Below, piece by piece: positions 11,668 through 23,400 of a stretch of 64,000 nucleotides of DNA (position 1 is its first letter; each line of letters opens with the position of its first letter). The position numbers and the translations under genes are program-made. The DNA comes from Hormiphora californensis (lineage: Eukaryota; Ctenophora; Tentaculata; Cydippida; Pleurobrachiidae): assembly GCA_020137815.1 (NCBI GenBank), contig CM035358.1, positions 2,704,821 through 2,768,820 on the forward strand, written 5' to 3'. The notes under the pieces are model-generated. The model was not told the origin of the DNA. It searched no databases and saw nothing but the letters and a program-made list of their open reading frames with translations.

Positions 11668-14600
11668 ATGTCACTTCTCCTTCTTTGCTCTTCTCTTCTC
11701 CTCTCCCTCGTATCTACATATAACATTGATGTCGACTCGCCTTATGTCATCAAAGTAAGTGCTGCGGGAGTGCTGCAGCTAAAACGAATTTGTTTAAATG
11801 TGAAAATAGGAATTTTCAAAGAAAAGATTAAGATCTGCCGTTCCAGTTTTAAGAACTAACTGAGCTACATTTTCAAGGCTCAGGATTCACAAAAGGACTC
11901 GTATTTTGGGTTTTCAACGGCGCTTCATAGATGGGACAGTACTAACAAACGATACATTTTAGTGGGTGCACCTAAATCTAACTGGACATCAGGTAAATCG
12001 AAATCTCACTTTAGTTCTTTTATCAACCATTATTTTATCAACCATTATCATCATTTTTCTCCACACTCCTTCCTTATGAACATTTACTTTAGATCTGTCA
12101 TCTGTTTGTAAACAAAATCCTAGCTATCATAAAGATACACAATCCTAGCTATCGTTTTCTAATATTCCCTTGTTCCCCATCACGTGTGTCACTGTGTCTG
12201 TCACCACCCTCATCCTACACTCTGTGTGTGTAACACATGGCTTCTCTCTATTCTAGTACACTCACAGACCTAGCAATCCACAGCTGCAACAGATAGGAGA
12301 AATCTTAAATCCCAGAGACAACAATTCACAAATGTTAGAGACCCCAAATGTTAGAGACCCCAGTCGCTAACCCAACAATTGATTACTCCATGCCAGGTCT
12401 AGGAAATTTCTGATTCAAATTAATTACAACACATTCTAATCCCAGGTCTAGGTGACAGTATATCCATCTAATTCAAATTAATTACAACACACTCCAATCC
12501 CAGGTCTAGGTGACAGTATATCATCACCTGGTGCTGTCTATGGATGTGAGTTAGCAGCTGACGTAGGGGATCCAACATCCGAACAGACATGTAACAGCCA
12601 GGTTAGTAGATCTTGGTAGACCCCTGGGCCCTGTTACAGCCTTTTTCCTGAAACTCGCTCTACTTCCCACTTCCCTGTCCTTTTCTCCCTTACTCTCTCC
12701 TCTCTCCTCCACTAGTTAACCCCCTCTCTCCTCCACTAGTTAACCCCCTCACTCCTCCACTAGTTAACCCACTCTCTCCTCCACTAGTTAACCCTTTCTT
12801 TATCCTCCACTAGTTAACCTACCTAACGGACAACAACGCTGCAAACAGTGTCGATGAAGACAAGGCTGGCCAATGGTTGGGAGTTAATGTTCAATCAACT
12901 GATGATTTCGTGTCCGCGTGTGCTCACAAGTAAATAAACTGCTCTTTCTTTCTCTCTCTCTCCCCCCTCTCTCTCACATCTGACTGACTATTTTTTCTAA
13001 ATTATAATTTATCAAACTAATTTTGTGTTTGTTGCCCAGATATACAATGCTCGGTGGAGAGACGGGAGATGGGAACAAGGTCAAAAAGAGAGTTCCCATT
13101 GGAAAATGTACCATAATTGGTGGGTCACTGACAGGCGCTGACTCTGTGGCAAAGAAGGTCCTATACCCCTGTAAAACTGATAGTATCAATCTGGACAGTA
13201 ACTCATGTCAGGTTAGAGATCTGGGTATATTGGAACTGTTTGTTTGACATAATTTTGACATAATTTTCATTGTTACGAAATACCCCGAATGCCCAGACAA
13301 TGGGAAGTACAAATGGATGGCGCCCCAAAGTCGCATCTCCTGCTTGAGTAACAGTGTTACATTTTTCACTTCTCGAAAATGCAGTTTACACGTTTCTACT
13401 GACTGAAAGATATGGAAACAACTAGTGACTGTGATACAAAACTGAGAACATGGAAATACCTTGTTATGCTCAGACCTTTGTGCTGTGTCCGAATATAGTT
13501 GGATAAAATTATTTTTCCCAGGTCGGTAGTAGTCAGACACAGACAACAGTACAGGGATCAGACTACCTGTTTTACGGGGCACCCGGTGCGGATATTTGGG
13601 AGGGAAGGGCTTTCCTTGCTGTCAATCTGGAGGACGTCCAGGTACGTACGGGACGATTTGCCTTGTCCCCGAGGGTTATTTAACATAACAACGGAAAGAT
13701 ATAATGGAGGAGGATAAGTATTTGGGGGTGAGGGAACAGGATGGAGGTATTATACTGGACACAAATTAAATTTTAGATTTAGTAAGTCTGATTTTTGCGT
13801 TTTTACAGGGTTCCAAAAGGATAGATAAGATAGACGCTAGTAGCAATGATTTCAACCAATATAATGGGTACTCAACTGCCATTTGCTCAATGAGCGGCAA
13901 GAACAAGCCCATCGACTTCATCACAGGTACAATTAATATGCAATTATAATTTTAATGCCAGGGCTGCAGCTGGCAGTGGCACTCTCTCTAGTTCAGTCCT
14001 AGACCACTGAACAACTAGTCCTAGATGTCTAAACACGAGAAGTAAAGCTGTTCTCTTTATTAACCATCCACTTCACTGTCAGGTGCACCCCGATCCACTA
14101 ACTACAAGGGACGGTTGTACTTCTTTAATAGTGATAATGAGGATACAAACGAACAGTTCTTGATGGAAAACAGTCGCCTCACCGAGGATATCGAAGGTAT
14201 TATCTCACTGTTGTAGTTTCGTTATTGACCCATCTACCATGAGGTCAGATCCGCACACATATGTTCCCATATTCCAGTATACTCGGTATACGTGGACCCC
14301 AGTGCCCACTTCCCTCCTTCCCACTAACTTCACCCCCCCCCCCTCCTCTCCAGGTGAGCAGATGGGAGCCTATTTTGGGTACACTCTGGCGTGTGCAGAT
14401 CTGAATGACGATGGATATGATGACTTGTTAGTTGGGGCACCCTGGTACTCAGAGATGACATCCAGTCAATCATCCATTATCAGGTACTGGGTCTGAATGT
14501 TTTGAAAACTCAGTACATACAGTAGTTTCGTAGAAAATTGGACACAATAGAACAAATTAGGACACAAGTTCCAGTAGCACAACAAATTTAACCACCGCAT

Positions 14601-17600
14601 AACCCCTGCAGTGTTGGTCGAGTGTACGTGTATAACGGCCATGAAGACAAAGTGGTTAGCAACCCCACGAAACCAGTAATCCTAACCGCTCCATCTGTAA
14701 CCACTTCTGCATTTGGACTGGCCATTGCTCACATTGGTGATATCAATAAGGATAAATACCAAGATTTCGCTATTGGTGCTCCTTATGAAAACGATTATAA
14801 AGGTAAATATGACTGATTGTGAAGCTTTCTTGTGACTAAATTAGGTACCTAGTACAATTGTCTAATGTATCGACTACAGCTTAGGATTACTGTATACTGA
14901 TTGGTTGAACAAAAAAGATATATTGAGGTATTACATAGTTGCTCACCCACAGGAAAGTTATACATTTACCATGGTTCAATAAATGGAATCAAGAAGACAC
15001 CAGCACAGGTGATCGACCCGGACAACTTCAAAAACAACCTCGGCGCTAACTTGAGAACTTTTGGGTGGTCTTTATCAGGTAGGTTCACATAAATTACCAA
15101 GTATGTTACATTGTCTTATATGGTGGTCTTATATATCTGCTTGAACACGCATAAATTTGCTCGATGCTATTGTAGAGAGTTCGGCAGGCGAAACCCTTAT
15201 TTCCCTCCAAATTCCAAAGAATTACATTTATCATTCACAGTTCAAACCGGAGCGAAACTTTAATCTCATTTGCATTCTCTGTCCCACCAGGAAATAAAGA
15301 CATGGATAACAACGACTATCCTGACCTGGCTATAGGCTCATACAGTGCAGACAGGGTGGTTTACCTGAGGTCTCTTCCGATTGTGGACCTTGATATTGAC
15401 ATCAAAATACCTTCCACACCCGTCGATCTGAATGTGAGTGAGAACCAAGGTTTTGCAATTTTTAGCTGAATAAATATCTGATAAAGTCATTTCAGCCTAA
15501 CTCAGTCTCTCCCACTCACTTCTGCTTTAAACCTAACCAAGTTTCCTGACCCCTTCACCCCTCCCCAGTCGAAGAGCAAATACCTTGACGGAAAGAATTT
15601 CCCTGGAACCACCCTCCAGATCTGCTTCACTCCCTCCAACCCCACCCTCTCCTCCAAACAATACTCCATCCAGTACACCACTTTCCTGGATTACAAGAAG
15701 AGTTATGCTCCCCGGGCCTACTTCCAAACCTCCCTCACCGAAGATAAGGAGGTATTTTCAGATCCGATGGGGGGGGGGGGGGCTCCTTATACTTTCAGAT
15801 CTCCCTGGTTTGCAACCCCCTGAAATAAGCATTTTGGGCCAGGGCACAAACATTTTACTGTGTGTATTTTAATTACACAGTTTCCGTAAGGCACCTCTGA
15901 ACTTCCAGCTCACTATTAATTTCATGGACAAATAATTCTCACACATCTCCCCTTTCCAGTTTTCTAAAACGAGTAAAATCACGATTAACACGGCATCCAG
16001 TACACCCACCTGCTCAGACACCTGGACTGTCTATCTAAATCCCGATATGGTGGATACAAAGAGTTATATTGAAGTGAACATGACTGCTTCTCTTGTGGTA
16101 AGTCGGATGTGGATTGTCTTAGATTTGTGTGTTAGTTTTCTCACTTTTGGTTTTGAGTTTCGTGTCATCTGGTGGGAATCTGTGCATCTGTGCAGCTGCA
16201 GTTGTCACTTACTTCTAATAAAGTTAGATAATGTTTCACTTACCTCCAGCATATATTGGGTCATGTTGGTGTCATATTTAGAGGACATGTCATTGTCACA
16301 CTTATCTAGCCTGATGTGATCTCATCACAAGTGTGTACTGTGTGACTCCACTGTCTCACCAGTCACACTTGTTCATTCTCTCTTTCTCCCTCTTTCTTTC
16401 TTTTATCTCTCAATCTCTCTCCACTCTCTCACCATACCTCTATCTCTCCCCGCCAGAAATCGGACAAGTTTGCATCTCGTGCTGTGCTCAAGCAGGAACA
16501 GGTGACCCGAGCCACAGAGAAGATTGTCATCAAGTCCATCTGTGAGAGTGAGAGCGGAATTTGTCAGTGTGACATTGAACTGAGGAAACCTTCCGTCAGG
16601 TTGGTCTTAATGTCTCGGTCTTTGAACAACTTTGAATGATGTTTTTAAACATCAAATCGTCCTCCGAGGCTCGTTTTTTCTTTCAGGGGAACCTTTCTTC
16701 AGCCCCGAAGTACCAATATCTCTCTCTACCCTCTCTCTACCATGACATGACCCAATCTCTAGTCACTAGCTCTAATCTCTACCATGACATGACCCAATCT
16801 CCCAGGTACTACCCGGAAGGCTACCAGAGTATCGTGTTGGACAACGTGAACCAGGTTGTTGTCAAGTACGAGGTGGTCAACAATGGTCCTGATAATGCCC
16901 ATCTCTCTACACTGAAGATGAAACTCCCACCAAAAGTGTTCTTTATCCGACGGGTAGGTGATCAGTTGATTTAGATTTTCAACATTCAAATGAATACCGA
17001 AACAATATCATGTACCAAAAAGAACGAGACAGGCTCACCGAAAGGGGCTTGACCCATTTTTCTCTCTCGGGTTCTTTTTGGGGTCTACTAAACCTTGATT
17101 CTCCACTTTTAGACACCAGTTGATGGCCAATCAGAGACAGATGTTTCACCTATTGCCTGCTCGGAGATAGAGGAAGATGGAGTGAACTATGTGGAATGTT
17201 TCCTACAGGTACATGATAGACTGGGCCGAAGCTGCTTGGCGCTGCATACTGTAAAAAGTTTTCATTTTGCATATTTTTCGAATGTTACTTTTCTCCCCCT
17301 TTTCCCCGTTGACCGCATACAATTGTCTTGCTTACGACTATTATAACTTGAGTTTGTTACAAAATCCTTCCCCCAGGATCCCCTTGGAGTGGTATCACGT
17401 GACAGTTCTGGGAATGAGATCAATGTGTCCAAGTTTGGTATCTCCCTTGACACTACCTCACTCACTGACACCGACCCCATTCAACTTGACGCAGAGGTAT
17501 GTCAATCACACTTTTGTAGTCTTCGTTAGTTTTATGATTTCGATTATTCCGTTGTCAGTCATTTCAGACTCACATGTTCAACATTTTGGTAACTCCCTTC

Positions 17601-19376
17601 CCTCTCTCTTCTAGGTGTCTGTTGGATCCCCCAGCGAGGAATCCTCCTCCAACACTAACAACAACGCCCAGTCCCTCACACTAAAAGCAGGACGACAAGC
17701 CAACCTGGATATCAGGGGAACCGCTGCTACTGAGACCAATATCCTGAAATCAGATCCCTTGTTGTTGCAGGACGATGCCTTCTTGAGAAGCATCAAACTT
17801 GAGGTGTGAAATAGGGAGGAGAATGGCCGTGCAGGGGGTCAAGTTTGATTTCTTGGTTGTCGATTTTGAATTTTCAGCATAAAAAGAACTTACCATCATC
17901 AAATGTCTGGTTCAGGTGCGTCACACAGTGTCAGTATTGATTGATGAAAAAGAGAGCACTGACACAGAGGAAAGTGGGATCAAGGATATCGTGGTTCAGA
18001 TTAGTTGGCCCCTCAAAACAGCTGCTGGCAAATACCTCCTCTATCTCAGTGAGGTAAGTGTGTAATAAGGGAGGGGAGAGAAGGCCAAAGAACAATCACT
18101 TGACGCTCCCAGGAACTCCTTGAATCGTTTATGTTTGTACACTGTCGTATGTGTAATGTGGGTAGTGTAGCTTGAACAACGAATGTCAATGTCCACGGAT
18201 CATCTCCCTATTGTTCTAGTAAATTTGATCAAGACAATACCACACTGATTCCTTACACACTCCATCTCCACACCTAATACACCCGTGTGTGGATTAGAAT
18301 TCACACAGCTATCTAGCCTCTTGAGTCTTGAGTCTGTTTCTACTTCCACATCGAATACTATACCGATTATCGAATAATCTCGTTTACTCTTTCTATTCCT
18401 CTGGAATACACAATATTAATGATAGTAAAAAACATGCGCATTTACATGATATGCACCATCAGTAATATCTTTCCTTATCTCTCTCACATGGTCAACTTCC
18501 CTGTATATTTCGCTGCATTATTAACACGTGCTGCTGTATTGTTGGATTATGTCTTCCTTCTCTAACTACTCATTGTAATATTTCCATGTCTTCTTAGGTA
18601 TAGACATATCGGACAGTCGACACACTGCACCTCCATAGCTGTAGGGCTCACCAACTTACAACATCTCATACAGCGACCGAACTCTTTTTTGCAGAAAATG
18701 AACCTCAACTCCCTCCATTTCCCAATACATCAAGTCTCAACTCCCTTAAATTCCCAATAACTCCTTCTTTTAATTTCAGGTGTATGTGAAAGATAACCAG
18801 CTAAAAGATATATTTGATGTGGATTCCCCTCTCATTGACCCTGATTGTCTCTTCACGTACAGTGACAGCGGGGCAGAATGCAAGAAACAATCACCCGAAT
18901 CTGCTGCATCTACCACTGTCGAGGAGGAAGAGGAGGAGTCAGCAGTTTCATCGGATGAGGACGCCCCTCGGAAACAATCCGCCGAACTAAACACGAACTG
19001 TGCATTGAGTGATGAGGGCTGTGTGAAGTTCAATGTCACCATCAAGCTCCTCAAATCAGGATCCATCAACATGAAGAGTCTAGCATTCGAGATGCGATCT
19101 ATTATCTGGCTACCCTACTATAGACGGCCTCGGTGATTTCAACTGTCACCTCCACTGCTGAGATAGTGTCGGTAGGCCAGAACCTGGTGATTCCCCCCGG
19201 ATCTGAAGTTGCCATGAAGACTAGGATAGCGTGGGAGAACAAGCAAGGAAAAAGACATTCTGTGGATTATTGTCGGGTCTGTTATTGGCGGTCTTGTTAT
19301 TCTTGCTGTCCTAATTGTGATCTTGTGGAGGGTCGGATTCTTTAGGAGAAAGATGCCGCCCAAGGAAGGGTATTAG
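11668..19376 (+). CDS. Integrin alpha subunit 2 (tandem paralogue), spliced
   Basis: Twenty-one exons: 11668-11754, 11878-11992, 12504-12601, 12814-12929, 13040-13211, 13522-13641, 13809-13926, 14083-14196, 14354-14483, 14612-14802, 14953-15078, 15291-15433, 15569-15751, 15960-16097, 16457-16599, 16806-16953, 17113-17208, 17377-17496, 17615-17803, 17916-18053, 18780-19376; 3282 nt, about 1093 aa. Signal peptide [21 protein letters not shown] loops include [18 protein letters not shown] and DMDNNDYPD. The final exon encodes an acidic loop (EEEEEES), membrane helix ([20 protein letters not shown]) and tail [14 protein letters not shown]. The last exon reads into TGA at 19135-19137; about 19110-19247 is integrin-like only in another frame, then the original frame resumes. 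This implies two compensating indels, sequencing errors, or a small allelic lesion. The tail is much shorter than in the neighbour. Confidence 0.9.
12397..12527 (+). repeat. Tandemly duplicated 3' splice site, integrin 2 exon 3
   Basis: CCAGGTCTAGG occurs three times, giving potential exon starts at 12397, 12446 and 12504. The last two copies share CCCAGGTCTAGGTGACAGTA. Only the third continues into the open integrin frame; the second meets TAA after eight codons. Confidence 0.85.
12708..12820 (+). repeat. Five-copy array of 3' splice sites, integrin 2 exon 4
   Basis: CTCCACTAGTTAACC repeats five times with exon-start positions 12716, 12740, 12764, 12788 and 12814 (period 24, 24, 24, 26). 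The fifth starts the real exon ([16 protein letters not shown]). Using an upstream copy would bring an early stop codon. Confidence 0.9.
16734..16805 (+). repeat. Duplicated segment before the integrin 2 exon 16 acceptor
   Basis: TCTACCATGACATGACCCAA and its flanks occur twice, about 41 bp apart, the second copy ending at the acceptor of 16806. Confidence 0.85.
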
Positions 19377-20050
19377 AGACAATTATACACACAACAAATT
19401 AGTAGGAAAAAAGAAGGAGTTTTTGTTACCCTTTCTCCGCCTGTGTTTTTTATTATTTCAGTTATGGAAGATCAGAATAGAGCGAGAATAGAGACAGACA
19501 GAGAAAGAATCTATATTTTGTTTTAGTTAGCGGATCAGGGTCAGGGTTTTGTCATGGGATTCCACGCTGGGACGTGTCACATTTGGGTTAGAAAAAGGCG
19601 AGAGTTCAGGTTATGAAGTGGAAGTGGAAATTATATTGATCGTTTTCTAATAAACGATTGAAAATTAGAGTTTATTTACTGCAACATCTGTGTGTGTGTT
19701 ATTTAAATGTTTTTATCAAAAGTATATTTTTACGGTCCCAACTATTTACTACTCCGAACTATGCTTGTTATAGAAAAAAGAGAAAAGTTCCCCTGTTTGT
19801 TATTTACATAGTACATATCTCCGAGTTTTTGTCCGAGTATTTTTGTGTTTTTTTCGAGCTTTCTCACTGCAGTTATATAAACGGTAGAAATGAAGTGTAC
19901 ATATTTTGCATAACCATTATTATTCTCCTAGAGCCCATCTCTCGACCCTATATTAATTGTTTTATTGACAACAATATCCCGTGTTTTTTATCTTGTCCCT
20001 CCAACTAAATCAGTTATCCACCTGTGTAGCTTGTGTACATCTGAGCAGCC
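19377..20050 (+). other. Integrin 2 3' UTR and EIF3G upstream region
   Basis: No gene seen. A likely poly(A) signal AATAAA lies at 19649-19654, 273 nt after the stop. The AT-rich stretch to 20050 should hold the EIF3G promoter. Confidence 0.5.
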
Positions 20051-20407
20051 ATGACGATCGCGGAGAACTGGGGAGATATGGTGGATGAAACGGAGTTTGG
20101 TAAGTGTGTGTGATGACGTCACTCAAAGTAACATTGATGACGTCATGCAGTACAAGTGTGGGACACATTTGCCATTTGATATACATTGCTTGGTACAACA
20201 TTGGGGTACCCGGTACTGCATAGCAAAGAAGTGAATAGTGAATGGAGAATAGTCTTGGGAAATAGGAGTAGTACAAAAGTTAGGTAGGAAGCCGTTTTTT
20301 CATTGGTCTTGACCTTTTGCAAATCGCATGTGGAGAGAGATGAGGTCGGCGTGTGAGTCTACACCCTGTAATCAAAACATTATCCTCTGACCTCTCTCTT
20401 ACCCCCA

Positions 20408-20485
<78 letters not shown>

Positions 20486-23400
20486 CTCTCTCTCTTTCTC
20501 TCCCCCTCTCTCCTCAGTCCTCATCCTCCCACACACACTTGTACACAAACACACTGGATGACAGAACATGTCAGCGCCCTAGTTCCCCCTGTGACCTTAA
20601 TCCCTGATTGGTCTACACATATCACGTGACTTGTGTTCCTGGTTTTCATTGGCCGAGATTCACTCATTGAGTGTAGTTGAGAGTGTGTGTAACTACCACA
20701 AACACCCTTCATACTACATCACCCGGGAGGAGCTTGTACAAAAAGGCTTTCGGCACTTTTGGGAATTAGGCGAATCATAAACCTGAATTTATTAGATGAT
20801 TTTAAAGACATGTGTGCTTCAAGAATTTCTGTTGGTAGGGGAAGTAGGAGACACTGTTATATCTTTAACAACTAACTAACCATCCTATCTATTACACAGG
20901 GTTTCCCGCTCCTAAGGAAATTATAGAGGGAGACCTGAAGAAGGTCGTGTCGTTCGAGGAACGGGACGAGAAAATGATGAAGGTGGGTTTGTTTGTTTGT
21001 TTGTTTGTTTGTTTGTTTGTTTGTTTGTTTGTTTGTTTGTTTGTTTGTTTGTTTGTTTGTTTGTTTATTTGTTTGTTTGTTTGTTTGTTTGTTCTCCACT
21101 ATTTCCCACGGTGGTACCAACTGGGTTCGTGTGTATATTGAGGCAGCTGCGGTTTCTATGTAGCAACACAGTATACAGCACGCACTGTAGATCAGGTTTC
21201 TAATGTGATCTTCTGATCCTACATTGAACCACACTTTCATTTCGCCAACTGAAAAATTTAAACACTCAACTATTTAACCGAGCTGTGTTCAATTGTGGCA
21301 GAGGATAAATATCCGGCCATCTTATCTCTCCATCTCTCAGATTACCCGTCACTATATTTTGTTATCCAACAGCCAACATGTAACGACTAAATCTCTATCT
21401 CTATTCTCCCCCCCTCTCCCATCTCTATCCCTTCCCCAGATTACCCGTCACTACAAGCTGTCCAAGGTAAAAGTACCCCGGGCTGTTGCTGACAGGAAAA
21501 AGTGGAAGAAGTTTGGGGACTGTAGCAAGGATGCCCCTGGTATCAACCCCGCTCACAGCATGGTCAGTTGGGGTAGATTCTGTAGTTTAGGGACGTTTCT
21601 GTTTTTAGGTCGAGCACCTTAGTGACCCTATCTATATTTCTACAATCTTATTTCCCTGATGTCTCAAATTGCCTTGCTCGACCCTGTCCCAACAACACTC
21701 TGATTCTTTTCCTCCAGGTTGGTGACGCTGTGTTCCTGACCCTCGCTACCAAGAAGGATCAGCAGGAGAAGAAGGAAGACGATATGGCGGTATGTAGTAT
21801 CTTTTAGGTTCTATTGTGATGATACCCCCTTCTCTGCTTGTTTATCGAATATTTACATTACATTACATCATAATCCTTCATCCTAATCCTAGTCCCTATT
21901 TTCAGGACAAGGTTAGTAAGATCAAGGCAAGCGGACAAGGCATGGTCGTGTGCAGGATCTGTAAGGGCGCACATTGGACCAAGCAGTGTCCCTACAAGGA
22001 TACCCTGGGAGCTGCCTTGGATGTCCGGGAAGGTAAGAAATCCACCACCGTGCATACTTCGCCAATAAAATAATTCTTGTTTCAAACCCTGCCATGTATA
22101 ACTGTAAAATAAGACTATAAAAAGGACGATTCTAACGTCTAGTTAACTTAGTTCCTTTCCTTTGATTTTTGTTGTCGTAAGACTGACACAAATCATGACC
22201 ATCAGAACCCACTGTTCAACAGCAGTAGTACGGGTGGGTTTCAGTAGTAGACTATGTTATGCGTGTAATGAGTGTTAGGATGACCTTCTAGTGCTGCCAC
22301 ATGTCCACATCTCTCCCTCTTCAGTGTGTCGTATCACTCTCCCTCTACTCACTCTCCCTCTACTCACTCTCCCTCTACTCTCCCTCCCATCCTCTGTGCC
22401 ATCTGTAATGTGATATGGGGTGTTAGTGATTGTATCATATCCAATATCGAATGATCACAGTGTTCAATGACTCTCCCTCTACACACATACAAACTCAGAT
22501 TTATACAGTAGTAGCTCCAGTCGATTCTAGAATCTAGATAATAATAATATTCAAACTTATATCCTGCCCATATTCTACAGGGACAGCAGAGCTTTACAGA
22601 TGCTGCCACTGGAGGAAACTCAGAGCAGTTAACTAACTCTTAACCCAAATATAGAGACTCAAACAAAAAAACGGTGGAAAAATCCAAATTATCCGGCTCA
22701 CATAAGTGGAAAACAGATTAGGCTCATAACAGACCAAAATAGAAAAAACTCGAAAAAAGGCCACAGGATATATGTCACCACTGTCACTTCATCACTCCAA
22801 ATATAGACACAGATCAAATGTTCAGACAACAGATTCTGAACAACTGGATAACTGAAAATCGGAATAAAATTACACACTCGTGCTTCACTCATGCTGCAAA
22901 CCCATCGAATAAAGATCAGATAAAAACTTGTCACGAGGTAAGATACAGACCTAAGTACAATACTTACGCTAGACAGTACAGCGGGATGGGAGGACTAGGT
23001 ACCGAGAAAAGATGTAGGCTGGAAAAAGGAAAAACAACCGAAACTAGCCTGATCCAAAGGCATCCACAAACAATCTTGTCTTTAACCCCGTTTTGAAAGA
23101 TTCCACAGCAGGCCGAGATCGCAACTCAAGGGGGAGTGCATTCCACAGATCTGGCAGGAGAACAGATGGTCTCCTTTTCCTCAGTTTAGAATTTGCATTA
23201 ATGCTCGACAGCTTCGGGTACTGGAGCTTATAAGGGTCTGGAACAGCAGTCGATCTGGTACGGCAAGTAACATCAACGATATCTGTAGGTATTTGCTCAA
23301 TGAGGTAATCTGGAGCACTTCCATGTACAATCTTATAGGCCATGAGACAGGCCTTAAAGATCACCCGTTGCTCCACAGGGAGAATGTGGGTTTCTCTCAT

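Noticed and set aside
20985-21092. CRISPR-like array
   Set aside because: Simple TTTG repeats without spacers; the window is eukaryotic and no array with unique spacers is present.
20872-21240. ORFs with KQTN or VCLF repeats
   Set aside because: They read the TTTG microsatellite in EIF3G intron 2.
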